The notes below the pieces were generated by a model. The model did not search any database and was not told the DNA's origin. It was given only the letters and a program-made list of their open reading frames with translations. This document shows, piece by piece, positions 45,588 to 57,903 of a DNA stretch of 64,000 bases (the stretch's first letter is position 1; each line of letters starts with the position of its first letter). Made by a program: the position numbers and the translations under genes. The stretch is from Rhizophlyctis rosea (lineage: Eukaryota; Chytridiomycota; Chytridiomycetes; Rhizophlyctidales; Rhizophlyctidaceae): the NCBI GenBank assembly GCA_027596075.1, contig JADGJC010000029.1, positions 1 to 64,000 on the forward strand, in the 5' to 3' direction.

Positions 45588-45957
45588 GAAGATGCGGTGT
45601 CTGGGGCAGACCTAACAGAGCTTTGGAATAAGACCATAGTCTTGATTTAGGATGGGATTCACAATCTGTAGATAGCAATCAGTTAGTCATTCAATGGACT
45701 AGGCATGCATTCTGTATATAGAATGAGCATGATGATTTCACGCCACTTGTGAAACTTGTGGAGGCCGGAGTTTGTGGGAGCGCGGAAGAGCCCCATGATG
45801 CCGGATGCCAAAAATTCAATGGGAAAGAAATGAACCTGATGTGACAGTCAAAATGCTACAGAGAATATGTATTTACATTGCTAGATGGGCCCCTACATTT
45901 ATACAAAAAATTCTTCTTCAGCAACCACCAGCGACATCCTCTACATACACCCCCAAA
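45588..45957. other. Convergent 3' region, COQ10 / Kelch-BTB
   Basis: About 370 bases between two converging genes, presumably both 3' UTRs and polyadenylation sites. No other feature seen. Confidence 0.5.
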
Positions 45958-47727
45958 TCACGTAGAATCCCTCCTCCAATAAACCCTCGCCCCAGGATCC
46001 ATCCTCTCCCAAATCTCCCCCATCTGCTCCGCACTCAACTCCTTCCACCCCCTAGTCTTAACAACCTGCCCCCACCGACTCAAAATCATTCCAAAAGCCC
46101 TCAACAACAACCCCTTCTCCTGCGCCGCCGACGCCCGCACATAAACCCTCGCAACATTCTCCACATCCAACTGCCGGTGCAAAAACTCCCCACAAAGCTT
46201 GCTCAACCTCTCCATACAGTACCGATTCGCCATCACTAGGAGGTCCGTCACGTCCTCTACGCTGATACCGTCAAGACTATCTGTGTAGAGGTACCGCACG
46301 AACGCCCGGATGCTGCTGTATGTGTCGTGGAGTTTTAGTACACCGGTAGTGGCTTCACTCATCCCGCTCGCGACCATGTTGTTGTAGTGTGGCCACCGGG
46401 CACAAAGGACGAGGCGGTGCACGCGGACTTGGCGGCCGCCATCCGTTACTGATTCGATGGTGAAGTCAGTTAGGTCGTCCCTTTCCAACAGTGGGCCCCA
46501 GTTTTCCCGCACATTCGTTGGAGGAATGTACATGATCCCGCACGCTTCCAGGTCAATGGTCAACGTAACCGAAAGGAAGGAGTCGTCCTCGACCCTTTCG
46601 TCCGCGCCAAACAACACAAAGTTCTTGTCGTTGGGATCGATGACGTAGTAATGCCACGAGATGGACGTAAGGTAATCCCCATCTTCGTGCCGGCGCCAAC
46701 GCAACCCATCCAGTTCCAAAGACCAGACCCCGGTAGCAAGAGTGTGACTGTCTTGCTTCAGATCATGAGCAAGCACAACTGCTAGGCGATTCCCGCACAC
46801 TTGAGCAAAGTGCTGTCCCAAAGCCGGCGGTGCCTCTGTGGAGGTGATGAGCAAGCGGGTGCAGGTATGGTCGTCAAGATCCATGAATGCGATGTCTTGC
46901 ATGCGGTCCATGTTTGTGTCGAGACCGCCGTAAACGTACAGGCGGTTTAGGTATATGAAGCAGAAGTGGGCGAAACGCGTCAGAAATTGGATCGGGGCTT
47001 GCCATGTCATGGTGTTGAGGTCCAAGATGTCGACCGTGCTGATGGTATTTTGCGACTCTTCTTCTTCAATCACCGTCCTGTTGGAACCACCTAACATCCC
47101 ACAAGAAGTTGATCAGAACCTCATGGAAAACCAAAATTACCAGATTTAGAAGCCCACCAACGATGTAGAGCTTGTCTTCATGTATAACAGCCGCATGCTT
47201 CTCCCTGGCAGCTGGCAGATCTCCAAGAACTTGTGGCTGTTCCCATGTCAGGGTCTGCAGATTCAGGACGTGCAAGTCGTTCAAAAACACGTCATTCTGG
47301 TCCGTTCCGCCGAATATTATCAGCCTGGTTGGGCAAGAGAAGCAGTTAGCAAGCACCCGGCATTGTGGCAACCGGAACCTTGTCAGCCCACTTCTTGTCT
47401 TTCCAAAGTGTCGTCGTATGTCCATTTCGTTTACAAGGCCAGGTGCCCTTGATATGCTCCACCCGTTTCCACGACGAGTCCGCGAAATTGAAGGCCCAAA
47501 GGTCGTTGTACACTTCGTCGGTGTATAAGTGAAACCTACGGAGCAAACGCAGGTTACCTAGCTGAACAACACAATTGAAGGGGTGCCTGTACCCACCCTC
47601 CAAAAAGATATGCCTTTTTGTCCACCAGGGTACAGGACGCATTGACGAGACATGACGGTTTTGCGCTCAGTGCATTGAGTTTGATAGCAGACGGGTGGAG
47701 CATAGAAGAGGAAGAGATGTTGTCCAT
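45958..47727 (-). CDS. Kelch-repeat plus C-terminal BTB protein
   Basis: Exons, transcript order: 47597-47727, 47392-47535, 47158-47324, 45958-47090; in phase, 524 aa. Kelch blades occupy the N-terminal two thirds: TLVDKKAYLFGGFHLYTDEV, LWKDKKLIIFGGTDQND, HEDKLYIVGGSNRTV, LNRLYVYGGLDTN. A BTB domain follows (about residues 340-450: DLTDFTIESV, VHRLVLCARWPHYNNMVASG, VRYLYTDSLDGISVEDVTDL) and then a BACK-like tail. Kelch-then-BTB order is the reverse of the animal KLHL layout and matches LZTR1/RngB-like proteins. Probably a CUL3 adaptor. All three introns are 61-67 nt and use GTGGG(T/C) donors, chosen because only these restore the kelch GG motifs (LFGG/F, KLIIFGG, IVGGS). The start MDNISSSS at 47727 is the only upstream ATG in frame. 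Confidence 0.85.
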
Positions 47728-48095
47728 TACAGAAGTGGTAGAATGTGGCTGATGCTGTTGCTTCTATTATAGGTTGTGGAAGCGTAAGTTCGCCGTGTAA
47801 TGTGCTGGCGAAAGGCCCAGAGATGTTTCCCACACTTTGGGAAAAAGCGAGGAGAGATTTTGGGTGTGATTTGCAAGCGCAGTGTAAACGCGTTGAAGAC
47901 ACCCTGACACGCCACTGCTTGCGCCATCTGCCACACGCAAGCCATCCTGGCTCCTCCCTTCTGGCTTCCTTTCCCTTCTGTTGTTCAAAACTGCTCCATA
48001 GATCGCTGGACCCATCGTAAAGAAGACCACTAGAACACGAACAGGTCCTTAGTATCACTTTCTTCAACTACTCCTTGCATAATACCTACTTCACC
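47728..48095. promoter_or_regulatory. Divergent promoter region, Kelch-BTB / PRKRIP1
   Basis: About 370 bases between two divergent ATGs. No TATA box was seen. Overlapping frames on both strands show no family resemblance. Confidence 0.4.
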
Positions 48096-48796
48096 ATGGC
48101 CGACACCGGTGCTGCTCCCTCCGGCGCGCAATCCTCATCCGAGGACGAAGTCCGGCACAGAAAGCCCCAAAACGCTGCCGACCTGCAAAAACTGCACCTA
48201 GAACGACTAATGAAACGTGTCGATAAACCCATACACCTTCCAGCAGGGAAATCAGAAGCCAAAGTCAAAGCGCCGAAGGAATTTGTGCGGAACGTGCAGG
48301 GTACGTGATCACGGTTTATCATCGCTTAGCAGCTTGCGCTAACATACCCGCAACCGGTCTCGACAACAGGATCCAGTGCAGGAGCAGGAAGTGGAGAGTT
48401 CCATGTATATCGAGCACTACGAAGAAAGGAATACGCTCGGCAAAAAATGATGGATGAGGAGGCCAAGCAGGTAAACAACTTCTCTCCCTCCCCTTCCCCT
48501 GGCACGTCATCTGAAACATAATACGACAGGATGAAGAGCAACGCGCCTTCCACGAGAAGCTAGCAGCTATGAAAGCCGAAGACGATGCACGCATGGCGAA
48601 GAAGAGGGAGAAGCGGAAAAAGCGGAAGGGAGGGAAGCAGGGTGGGAAGGACGGGAATAAGAAGGCCAAGACCGATGCGGCTGGAGCAGCGAAGAGTGCT
48701 GGATCGGAAGGGGATGGGAAGGAGCAATCTGGTGGGGAGTCATCGGGCGAGGAAGAGGATGCAGGCGAGAAGAACAACGGGAGGGAGGACGCATAG
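48096..48796 (+). CDS. PRKRIP1: PRKRIP1 homologue, spliceosome factor
   Basis: Small nuclear protein; in animals it is a component of the C* / step II spliceosome and binds dsRNA. Exons 48096-48300, 48370-48470 and 48530-48796, in phase, 190 aa. Family core: [40 protein letters not shown] and [20 protein letters not shown]. The [14 protein letters not shown] block is the family hallmark. A long helix with Lys/Arg runs follows ([16 protein letters not shown]), then an acidic Ser/Glu tail. The start context ACCATGG is strong and the ATG precedes a short Ser/Glu N-terminus. Length matches the family (human 184 aa). Confidence 0.93.
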
Positions 48797-49044
48797 GCGG
48801 CATGAAGAAACAAGATCTGAAACCCCTGAAATATTGTGAACCGGCAGGTTTTCTCAACCTGAATCTTTTGTAAATATTCTTTTCCTTTGTAGATAATGTA
48901 TAAAAGTTGGTGAATTGAAGGCATAAGCCAAAAGCCGTGTCGTGTTTACATGCCAGTAAGAGGATACACACCGAGTACTATTCGTCGAAAACGCTAAGAA
49001 AAGAACAACCATACTTGGCTTCATACATATGCCTAGCCTTTCAT

Positions 49045-50861
49045 CTAATCGTCACCAGTCTTCTTGAGGGGATGATCCAACGCAAACTGGGCCCACCACT
49101 TGACGGCCTTTACAACCTCTTGCCCTAGAGTGAGAGGTCAGAAACGTCCAGGATCACCTTGACGGTACGGAAAGACAAACCTGTGGGCACAATCTGTTCC
49201 GGTGGCAAAATGAACCCTTGCCCACCCCAACCACCTTCATTAGCAGAAGGACGAAGCTCAATAGTGTACGCGTAAAGATGCTTGCCACCCAACCACTTGG
49301 TAACTTCCTTCCCATAGAACCAATCCGAAGCGGTTCCAGATGCCTGTCACATGCCAAACCATCAGCGACAAGCTTTTTACGGGCTCTTGTTTCTACACCG
49401 TCACTTACCGCATACAAATCAATCTCCCTCTCACTAACATACTTCTTCCCATGCACACTCTTAATCCTCTCCCGCATCCCATCACCAGCCTCCTTCAAAA
49501 GCTTCTCATCCGGAGCGTCTTTACGCGTCCACCCGTACGGTCGCAAAATAAGTTGGGAATAAGAGTGGAAATCAATCGCTCCCACAAGGTTGGTGTGGTT
49601 TTGGGATAAGAAGAATTTCCGTAGGACTTGGACTACATTTTCAATCGCACCCCATCAAGATTGTTATATGAGGGGTTGAGAGTAAGTTCCTGCCATCGAA
49701 TCTTACCTTCGGGCTCGGATCCAGCACTAGGTCCTTGGTAGACCTCGGAGTAGGGTGAATTGGAGGCACCATCTTCACCCCAGTGTTCTGGCCAGTTGCG
49801 GTTAAGATCCACACCGACAGAGCCGAAGAAGTCGCCCAATGGACGTCGGTTTTTGCGCCACAACCGGTTGTTTGCCCACTACAGTCCAAACCAATTGAGT
49901 ATCTTATTGAAACAAGTCTTGCCCTGCAAACCCACTCACCGTGTACTCATACCCATCGGCATTCATCACCGGCACAATAACAAACTCCGCGGCATCCAAC
50001 AACCGGGTGATGTCTTTATCCACACCATACCCCATCAACAAATGCGCACTAATGTACTGCACCACCGCTCCGCCGATCCATTCCCGCGCGTGCTGCAGAC
50101 CGTGGAACCAGAACTGGGACTTGTCCGAGGAAATGTGGGTTTTGTTCCCGCTGATCTTGACTGCAAAGATGTCGCGTCCTTCAAACGTCTTGCCGATAGA
50201 GGGAATAACTTGTATGAGGGATGGGTGGCGATCGGCAAGGTCGCGGTACCAATCGCGGATCTCGTCGAAGCGGTGGTAGTCGCTGAACCATTGGCTTGTT
50301 TTGGTCTACGGAGCGCTATTAGTCACATCGAGTTGCAAAACGATACGACAAGAATCTAGGTTCACGCACCTCCCAATCCAACTTCCCAACCCTATTCAAC
50401 CTCTCAGTCTCAGCATCAATAGCCGGCTGAATATCCTCCACAAGGACTTTCACAGGTTCGTCCACACACCCAAACCAATCCCCAGCCGCAACAATCCAAT
50501 CCTTCAAATCCTGCCATTGCTGCGGATCAACCCTCACAACCATAGACCTGTCCGTCTCCATGCTCCAAACATCAAGACGCTTGCCGTCCACCAACGCGCT
50601 GTAAAACGCGTTGCGCTCGGTGGACAACTTTTGGCGGCGGGGGTCATCGAAGGCAGACTCCCCGTTGCCTTGAGATGAGGAACAGGGAGGTCTAATATGG
50701 ACGAGCTTGTGTTGGTCAAAGCGGGCCGTGCGAGAGATGATGTTCGCAGAGGGGCCGGTGGGTGCGCTTTGTGAAGCTAAGGGCACTTGGTAGAGGACTG
50801 CGGCAGAAACAGTCGCGGCGGCCGTCAGCCAATAGGCTGCAGCATAGAGATGGGTAACCAT
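49045..50861 (-). CDS. Zinc carboxypeptidase, M14A type, secreted
   Basis: Exons, transcript order: 50370-50861, 49940-50305, 49707-49878, 49409-49632, 49181-49343, 49045-49124; in phase, 498 aa. A hydrophobic signal peptide (MVTHLYAAAYWLTAAATVSA) is followed by a ~140-aa propeptide with the carboxypeptidase activation fold wording (LDVWSMETDRSMVVRV, LKDWIVAAGDWFGCV). The catalytic domain starts at SQWFSDYHRFDEIRDWYRDL. Zinc ligands: HAREW (His and Glu of HxxE) and the His of AIDFHSYSQLILRPYGW. Substrate-binding Arg is in LNRNW, and the catalytic Glu is in YTIELRPS. All key residues are present, so the enzyme should be active, removing C-terminal residues outside the cell or in the vacuole. 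Similarity to fungal ECM14 exists in layout, but ECM14 lacks catalytic residues that are intact here. Confidence 0.92.
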
Positions 50862-51282
50862 TGTTAGCGGCAAGTGCAATAGGGTATTATGGCTTTTGAA
50901 AGTATGTGGGTAGAAGAAGATTGCTTGAAGTTTGAACTTGGCATTTCAGCGCTTTTGAGTTCCTGGATCCTGGCCTGATGACGTGATACCCCTGACAGGG
51001 GTGCGGTGGCCCAGTATCTAAGCTATTCTGTGCCATCCGCACGGGCTGCGCAGAGCTGGTTGATCAAGAGCTGCAAAGTTTACTAGCAGTAAAGAACTCG
51101 CAAGTAACCATTGTTGGTGAACATCCCAAAATCCCGTCTGTTTCGGGCCTTTACGGTAGGTAGGTTGTGCGAGCGGCTGCTCTTCACGGTCAGGGTTTCG
51201 ATCTGACCTTCATCACTTGCACTAAAACCAGAACGCCCTATTTCCCTAAATTACACTATATGTACAATAACCGCCAAAGAAA
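50862..51282. other. Intergenic, carboxypeptidase promoter / CAF-1 p60 3' end
   Basis: About 420 bases. GGTCAGGGTTTCGATCTGACC near 51189 resembles a T arm but has no tRNA body. Otherwise nothing recognised. Confidence 0.4.
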
Positions 51283-53616
51283 TCAGTCTACACTAATCAA
51301 TGTGGGTGCTATTCTCCTCTTCTTTGGTTCCGGCAGGCCCTCCTGTCTATCACTCCGCTCATTAGCCTTATCTTTAACCACAGCCGGTGGCGGATTATCT
51401 ACGTCCATACTCATTTTTACAATGCTATCTGCCGCTACCGGATCCCACTGTGGGCTAGATGCCTCCCTACTTCCCACAAGTCCGCCGTGTGTTGCTACCG
51501 CCGACCCATCCACCTCCATCGCAACGACCTCACCCATCTGTCCCCCGACCTCTGCTGGGTCTTTCCTCACCGCGTCGCTAGGAACTGGTGTAGGCAACGG
51601 TATGGGTGTGGGCAATAAATTTGTTGGAGCTTTTGGTTTCTTCTTGATGAGTGTGCTGGAGAGTGTGGTGATGGGTGCGTCTGACATGACAACCGGCGTG
51701 GCCTTCATTGATGCCATAGTCGAAGATGCTGTTGTGGCGGTGGCATTTCTAATCGCAGATGTTGCCGCGTCGACGATTTCCATTGTGGTTGGAACGCCAA
51801 GCTCGCCCGGTTGAAATGATATTATCGAGCAAAATCCATCCGTCGAGGTGACGATCAATGTGCAACCATCCGCCGACCTGATCAATAGATATCAATCAAT
51901 GTTTGAAACGTTGCATGGGTTTGTCAAAGCAGATGGTGTGGCGTACCATGCGACATCTGTTAGGGTGGCGTAGTGAAGATTGCCAACCATGGCTATGGGT
52001 GTGAGGGACTCAGTATCGTACACCAAAATAGCGTCCTGCGTAACAACAGCGTAGACCCATCGGTATGGTAATGAGATTGGTGGCGCATGCGCCGCAAGCG
52101 CCTTCCCTTTTCTCGTAGGTGGGCGACGTAGCTCGAACGGAATTGGATTACATCGAACAGCAATTGCCGCCTTTTTGTATCCTGGGAGATGTGCTATGGG
52201 AATGCTGGAGAATGATCAGCATTGGATATAGCTGCACGTCATATCTACGTGTAGTCTCTTACCGGAAAGACGTATGTCGCGAATACATATGTCCACAATG
52301 TGGTGCTGAATCGGCGCCTTTCGCCTTCCGCGACGATCTTTCTGACTCCTCGTTGCCGTGACCCCACAATCCCGCGGGTGTAAATAAGATTCCACCGTCT
52401 GGCGTAAACGAGGGTCGGCGAAAGAATGATGTTAAGGTCTCATCATGGAAGAGCCTCATTGATTTCTCTTTCGGTTTCGATGGAGAGGTAGGGGTATCGG
52501 GCGGTTTAGGATCGGACGATGTGCTGACATTCGTTGCCGGAATGCCTGTTGACTTCGAAGCTGCGGATTTATCCTCTGCTCCTTGAGCAGTCGGACTTTG
52601 ATTGTTTACTTTACTGCTGGAAGGAGTATAACGCTTCAGCTTTGTCGTGCAAGTGGTTTTGAGCATCGGCGGTTTTCCGTTCTCATATGTATAGATGTTC
52701 ACGGACCTAGTGTTTGGTACGTAAGGCAAGTGCACTTCCAATCGAAGTACAGAAGAACATTACCGATCACTGCTCTGCGTAATGACGAACTCCCCGAGAG
52801 GATCCCATGCGACACCTTGGACAAAATGGGTATGCTCGTGTAGCACACTTACACATTTCTCTGTAAAATTGCCCATTTGAATTCATGGAGAAGCGAGTAC
52901 CTACTTTCAAAACTCACGTTCATTGACATGGAAAATGCGCGCAGTATTATCGACACAAGCGACTATCAGATAAGTCCCGTCAGATGACCATGCCATGTCG
53001 TAAATATCGGATGTTGCACCCCTACGAAAGAGAACAACCATTAGGCTTATTCGATAGGTGCTCCGTATTCATGGGGCATACCGTAATACGCTCAAGGTCC
53101 TCCATGTCTCCTTATTCTCTTCATCTTCAGCACTTGCTAAAACGCCCTCTTTATGTGTTTGACTTTGCTGCCATAGAAACAATGCTCCGTCTGCCAAGTA
53201 TGTTATTACGCGGTTTCGGGCAATAAATGGAGCTTCTTAAACCAACCGTCGCCACCAGATGCCAGAATAGAGCCTTTGCGGACATGTTAGCAACTTAGAA
53301 CGTTGGCAAGGGACTCTTTGGCTTATGTCCTACCTTTCGGATGCCATCGCACGCAATTCACAGCAGAAGTATGTCGAGTGAGGGTGGATAAAAACTCGAT
53401 GTGCAGCAAGTCACTACCATCTTCAGCGACTCTCCATATCTACTTCAAAGCGATTGGTAAACGAAGTCGGGAGTGGGGCAAGCAAGTTCCCGGACATACG
53501 CGAACGTTATGGTCGGCCCCTGCTGTTGCAAATCTTCCCACAGTCCCAGGTTCAAAATCCACCGAAAATATAGGTTGCTTGTCGTGCCAGTGAATCTGCA
53601 ACGTCTTCGCTCGCAT
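51283..53616 (-). CDS. CAC2: Chromatin assembly factor 1 p60 subunit (Cac2/CHAF1B)
   Basis: WD40 subunit of CAF-1, which deposits H3-H4 on newly replicated DNA together with PCNA. Nine exons, transcript order: 53500-53616, 53334-53439, 53247-53273, 53082-53190, 52918-53021, 52764-52860, 52263-52706, 51947-52204, 51283-51877; in phase, 618 aa. WD40 blades: [150 protein letters not shown] and [20 protein letters not shown]. The FFRRxSFTPDG...TPAG signature is diagnostic for p60. The tail is Ser/Thr/Pro-rich and ends in a KKRR nuclear signal. Exon 3 is only 27 nt. Divergent from POLD4. Confidence 0.95.
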
Positions 53617-53932
53617 GGCAGCTGTAGTAGACGGCCCAATATTCGTGCAATATAGGAAACGTTCAGTTGCGACGACCTCTGAGGTAATTGAGTATTGAGA
53701 TGAAATTGGACATTGGGAAGAGAAGTTGGCGGAACTCCTCAAATTTGGGCAAACAGCGAATTGATACATGTGCGACCTTTCGGACCTCGCCAAATTATCT
53801 TGGAGGCGCAGAGCAGGGCGCAGCATCCGTGCCTCTTTCCCAGGGTTTACATGCAGGTCACAACCCATCAGCTCTTTTCCCACGGTCTCCCCTCGGCATC
53901 TGTTCACGCAAATACTGTCGAAAAATCTAAAC
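53617..53932. promoter_or_regulatory. Bidirectional promoter, CAF-1 p60 / POLD4
   Basis: 316 bases separate two divergent start codons of replication-fork genes. TTGGCGGAA at 53726-53734 resembles an E2F/DP or MBF-type half-site, and several GGCGC cores lie near 53813. No TATA box was seen. A shared S-phase control is an inference. Confidence 0.4.
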
Positions 53933-54545
53933 ATGAGAACTCTTTCTGCGAGCTACACGCAAAGAAAGCTTCCACGCACCGACTCATGTAAGTCAACGGA
54001 ATCGGTCACCCCTCCACCTACTTCCAGTCCATCGTCCCCACTGGACCAGTACGACCAACGACCCGTTACGGACGAGCTCTACTTCGCCGGACAACACAAA
54101 GTCAAACAAAACACACCTGACTGGTCCAAATGTGGCGGGCTCTCCTTCTTCATTGAGGACACACAAGAAGGAGACGAAGAAGCCGCTGAGAACGACCAGA
54201 ATGGTAGCATGTCAATAAACCTGCTGCAAGGAATTCATTCTCATCCTTTTGACAGCAATCGTCCCTTCTTCCCCCGTCGCGCCTCCATCATGCGTCTTCC
54301 ACACTTACGACCAAACAATCAACAGCACCATCCGTCATGCCAAAGCCTCAACGCCGCTGGGCATCCTCCGCGCATTCGACCTTGACGCGACGTACGGCCC
54401 ATGCCTGGGCATCACTCGCCTGGAGCGCTGGCACCGTGCTAGAGAGTTGGGATTGGAGCCGCCCGAGGAAGTGAAAGCCTTGTTGGTTGGAGGGAAGGAG
54501 GGCCCAAAGGAGGTTGTGTGGTCATTCCTGGAGAGGAGGGTCTGA
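53933..54545 (+). CDS. POLD4: DNA polymerase delta subunit 4
   Basis: Smallest subunit of DNA polymerase delta (human p12, fission yeast Cdm1). Exons 53933-54203 and 54256-54545, in phase, 186 aa. The conserved C-terminal domain is ILRAFDLDATYGPCLGITRL followed by ERWHRARELGLEPPEEV, matching the family FDL-x-YGPC-x-GITRL-x-RW-x-RA-x-x-x-GLEPP signature. The N-terminus MRTLSASYTQRK sits where family members have a degenerate PCNA-interacting motif. The middle ~90 residues are acidic and probably disordered, making this longer than human p12 (107 aa). An upstream in-frame ATG at 53768 would add 55 residues; the inner start is preferred because it puts the basic motif at the N-terminus. Confidence 0.88.
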
Positions 54546-55316
54546 ATTGACGCGCCTCAATCAGGAGTTGAAAAGGCATTGTTCAAGCTCTGCACAACCG
54601 AGAGCGGACGGACAACATGATAGCGTATTCTATTAGGTAGTTGCAGATAGTTGATTGTTAAGATATTACCAGTACTGTACATATATTAGTGAATAATTAG
54701 CGTAGTGCGGCAGAAGCACGTCTCCCCCCCAGTCCTACATCTTGTTGCACAAACTCCTCCAATCCATGAGGACAAAGATGGGGCTCTTGACGAGAATGCA
54801 CCCTGCACATAAAATCGAAAACCGTCCAAAACAAACGAAAAATGCACACAAAAACATGTTATGAGATCAACAACACAACAAAAGCCAAACATAGTCATCA
54901 CATTCATATTTTTGTAGAGCTTGAAAACTCCAACACAAGTGCACCATGCAAAAGAGAAAAAGGACGAAAAGAAAAAGGTAACGAAAAACACAACTCGACA
55001 AAGAACACACACCATATCATCGCAAAAGCGCCACTTATACAAAATACACACATGAAAAAGAGCAAAGCACCAAACCCCACATCCCCAAACACCCCCCAAC
55101 CATCCGCCCCAATTTCCCACCGAAACTAAAGAACTAATAAACTTAAAGGAGACAAACCGAAACCGGAAAGAATGCAAGACTAAACAAAGGAAGTAAGGGG
55201 AGGAACAAAACGCAAAAGACAACTAAATCTTTGTACAAATCGGTGGGAAGCCAGGGGTAAAATTCTTGCAAGCAAGCGAGAAGTGATCCGCACAAATACA
55301 CAATGGAGCCCTATCC
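54546..55316. other. Convergent 3' region, POLD4 / LAMMER kinase
   Basis: About 770 bases. A strongly A/C-rich plus strand (so G/T-rich on the kinase transcript) at 54830-55200 creates a 178-codon minus-strand frame of Phe/Cys/Val/Trp that does not look like protein. Probably a long kinase 3' UTR. Confidence 0.5.
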
Positions 55317-57903
55317 TCATCGCGACATCCTATGAGAACTGGCCCGTCCAGAATCTTGCGACGAGCTGCCACTGGGAATGCCAGTGATGAACGAGTGCTG
55401 TAATGCTTCGTGGGCCGTGATCCGGTCCCGCGGGTTGTAGGTGAGCATCTTTGAGACGAGGTCGTAGAAGTCCCAGAGTTCTTCGGTGTTTGGGCGGATC
55501 AGTTCCTTTTGGCACAATCAGGGGTGAGGACGGGGATTCTCTAAAGATATTGATCGAAGCTCCATTTGTTTACCTTCAATGATTTGGTCGCCTTCACAAA
55601 CTTCCGGCTTTGTGCTTTGGTCTTCGGATTTGGGAAGTCGACGCGGTTCATCTTGTTGAAGAAGCGTTCGGAGCCCCTTCTACATGTGCGGCGTAGATAT
55701 TAGCATAGCATTTGAGACACAGGAAAAATAGTTGCTGATACATACGATGTGGGATTGCGACACATATCTTGAGGTAACCGGCCCAGGATCGCTTCCATCA
55801 AAGCCAGATGTTCCAAACTATGGTCATGAGTCAGTACGCTTGCATAAGCTCAAACTATCTTTGATTGAGACTTACTTATCGTGCGTTTGGAACAAGGCAT
55901 CCCCAGTGAAGAACTCAACCAGGATGCAACCGACCGACCACTAAAAACGATAAAAAAACGGATGAGTCACTTGCTGCGACATAATTCCAGACACAATCAG
56001 TTTCATACCATATCACATGGGAATGACCATCCCAAACTCAAGATAATCTCCGGGGCTCGGTAATGCCGCGTGCTCACCACCGAGCTGTGATAATCGTCTT
56101 CAAAAATGGCCGACCCGAAATCGATGAGGCGGATGCGCGTTGACAGCAGTTCCTTTCGCGGCTTGCCGTTCCGCTGGACAAAACGTATCGGTTGGTGTCA
56201 TCTTGCCTTCATTATTGCAGAAACTTTGCTCACCTTGCTGGACGCTACCGTTCGCGTCGAATTATCTTCCAACATGAGATTCTCTGTTCGCCCGTTAGTA
56301 TGATGCTTGAGAGAATATTTACATATTATGATAACTTACCAGGCTTCAGATCGGTGTGTATAAGCCGCAAGTCATGCAAGAACGCAACGGCCTCCAATAT
56401 TTGCGCAGCAAATGATCGAATTTGCCACGTCGGGAATGGCATGAACGAGTTCTCTTTCAAGAAGTCAAAGACGGACTGTGATAGCAGTTCAAAGACCATG
56501 CAAATGTGATTCCGGTAGTCGAAACACTCTGACAAGTGTATGCATCGCCTAATGTAATTGTCAGCACGTGGATCAATCAGAATACTCAGGAGTGAGAAAA
56601 CTCACTTCGTGTTTTGCGGATCTCGAGCTTTCAAAGCGTTGAGCACTTTGATTTCGATTTTCGAAGCGTCCCGGTATTTCTGGATGGCCCTGATGATTTT
56701 TATCGCAACTCGTTCCCGTGTATGCCGGTCAAAGGCTTCAACCACTTTGCCAAAGGTTCCCTGTCCAAGCAGCCGTAGGATTTTGACTGTGTGAAGCAAC
56801 CGTCAGCATGCTACCACTTGGATGTTTTCGAGTATTTCAAGAACTCACATCGTGGCGTAAGGTCTTCATTCACCGTCACGATATAATGACCCTCTTTGTC
56901 GTCGCAAGGCGCCAGCACGGTCGCTGGTATTGGCTGTGGAGGCTGCTGCGGTCGTGCAGATGTTGACGAATACGACTGGATCAGATATTAGAATTTTGGG
57001 GCCGACAGAAAGCAGCCATCTCCATACTTACTCCATACGATCCGTCCGAAACTCTTGATGATACTGCGGCCAAATGGTTGGGCACATATGTCGGCTGCTG
57101 GAGCAAGTTCTGCATATCATGCTCCTTCTTTCTTCTCTTCGGCTTTGGTGCCGATCCGCTCGAGTCGGGAGACAGCGTCAGGTCGATGCATTCCGGCTGC
57201 GTAACAACCCGCGGTCGTGTGTGGTTGGCGTACGACCTGCCATTTGCCGCAGACCGTGATGTGCCGTTTGATCGGCCGTTTTGAAGCCGTGGTGATGATG
57301 GGGCGGATGTTGGGTAGTAGGATGTGGGTGCGTTGGTCACAAAGTGCGTTTGTGGGGGAGGTACTGTTGTGTGTGGTGGTAGAGTGAGGCTGTATGAGGG
57401 AGTTGGGAGTGACGGAGAGACTGGGGTGTAAGGGTATGTGGACGGACCAGCTAATGGTGAAGCTGTGGAAAGTAGGGTCAATCATCTTTGCTGAATAAAA
57501 TCAAGCAATAAGATTAATACGCACTTCGATATCCATTAGACATGAAGTCCGGATATGGGGATGGCAGCGTTCCCACGGGTTGATACAGCGGTCCAGCAAT
57601 TGCCATCGTGGCCAGCGGTGTGAGAGCGCCCGACATGGGCGGTGCCTCGTAGTACCCTCGTCCCATATCTCTATACACCGTCCCGTTCGCCATCGGTAGT
57701 CCATAGTAACCGCTTTTCGCAAACCCGATTCCGCCAATGGGCTGTGGTGGTGGGGGCGGGGTTTGCGAAGGGACAGATATCACCTCGTCTCTATCATGTT
57801 GTGTGCGGTGGGGTGGTGTTGGTTGTCGTTGACGCTTGCGAGTGGTGTAGGCCGGAGCCATCGGTAGTGAGGGAACAGTCAGTACCGAGGGCATTTGGCT
57901 CAT
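55317..57903 (-). CDS. LAMMER/CLK dual-specificity kinase
   Basis: Phosphorylates SR splicing factors and regulators (Lkh1/Kns1/CLK family). Eleven exons, transcript order: 57525-57903, 57032-57462, 56849-56975, 56606-56786, 56340-56548, 56234-56283, 56009-56173, 55876-55940, 55746-55817, 55574-55679, 55317-55505; in phase, 657 aa. The first ~310 residues are Pro/Ser/Tyr-rich and disordered, with a KPKRRKK nuclear signal. Kinase motifs: [15 protein letters not shown] (glycine loop), VAIKII (Lys), HTDLKPENLML (catalytic loop with the CLK-type T), [12 protein letters not shown] (DFG), [12 protein letters not shown] (activation segment) and the family hallmark [14 protein letters not shown], the LAMMER helix (EHLAMMERILG). 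The kinase fold is complete. Initiation at the first ATG, MSQMPSV. Confidence 0.94.

Noticed and set aside
51160..51230. tRNA-like T arm GGTCAGGGTTTCGATCTGACC
   Set aside because: The loop is the wrong size, and no D arm, anticodon arm or acceptor stem fits around it.
54686..55222. 178-codon minus-strand frame rich in Phe, Cys, Val and Trp
   Set aside because: It sits in the A/C-rich 3' region of the kinase gene and looks like a chance product of base composition.
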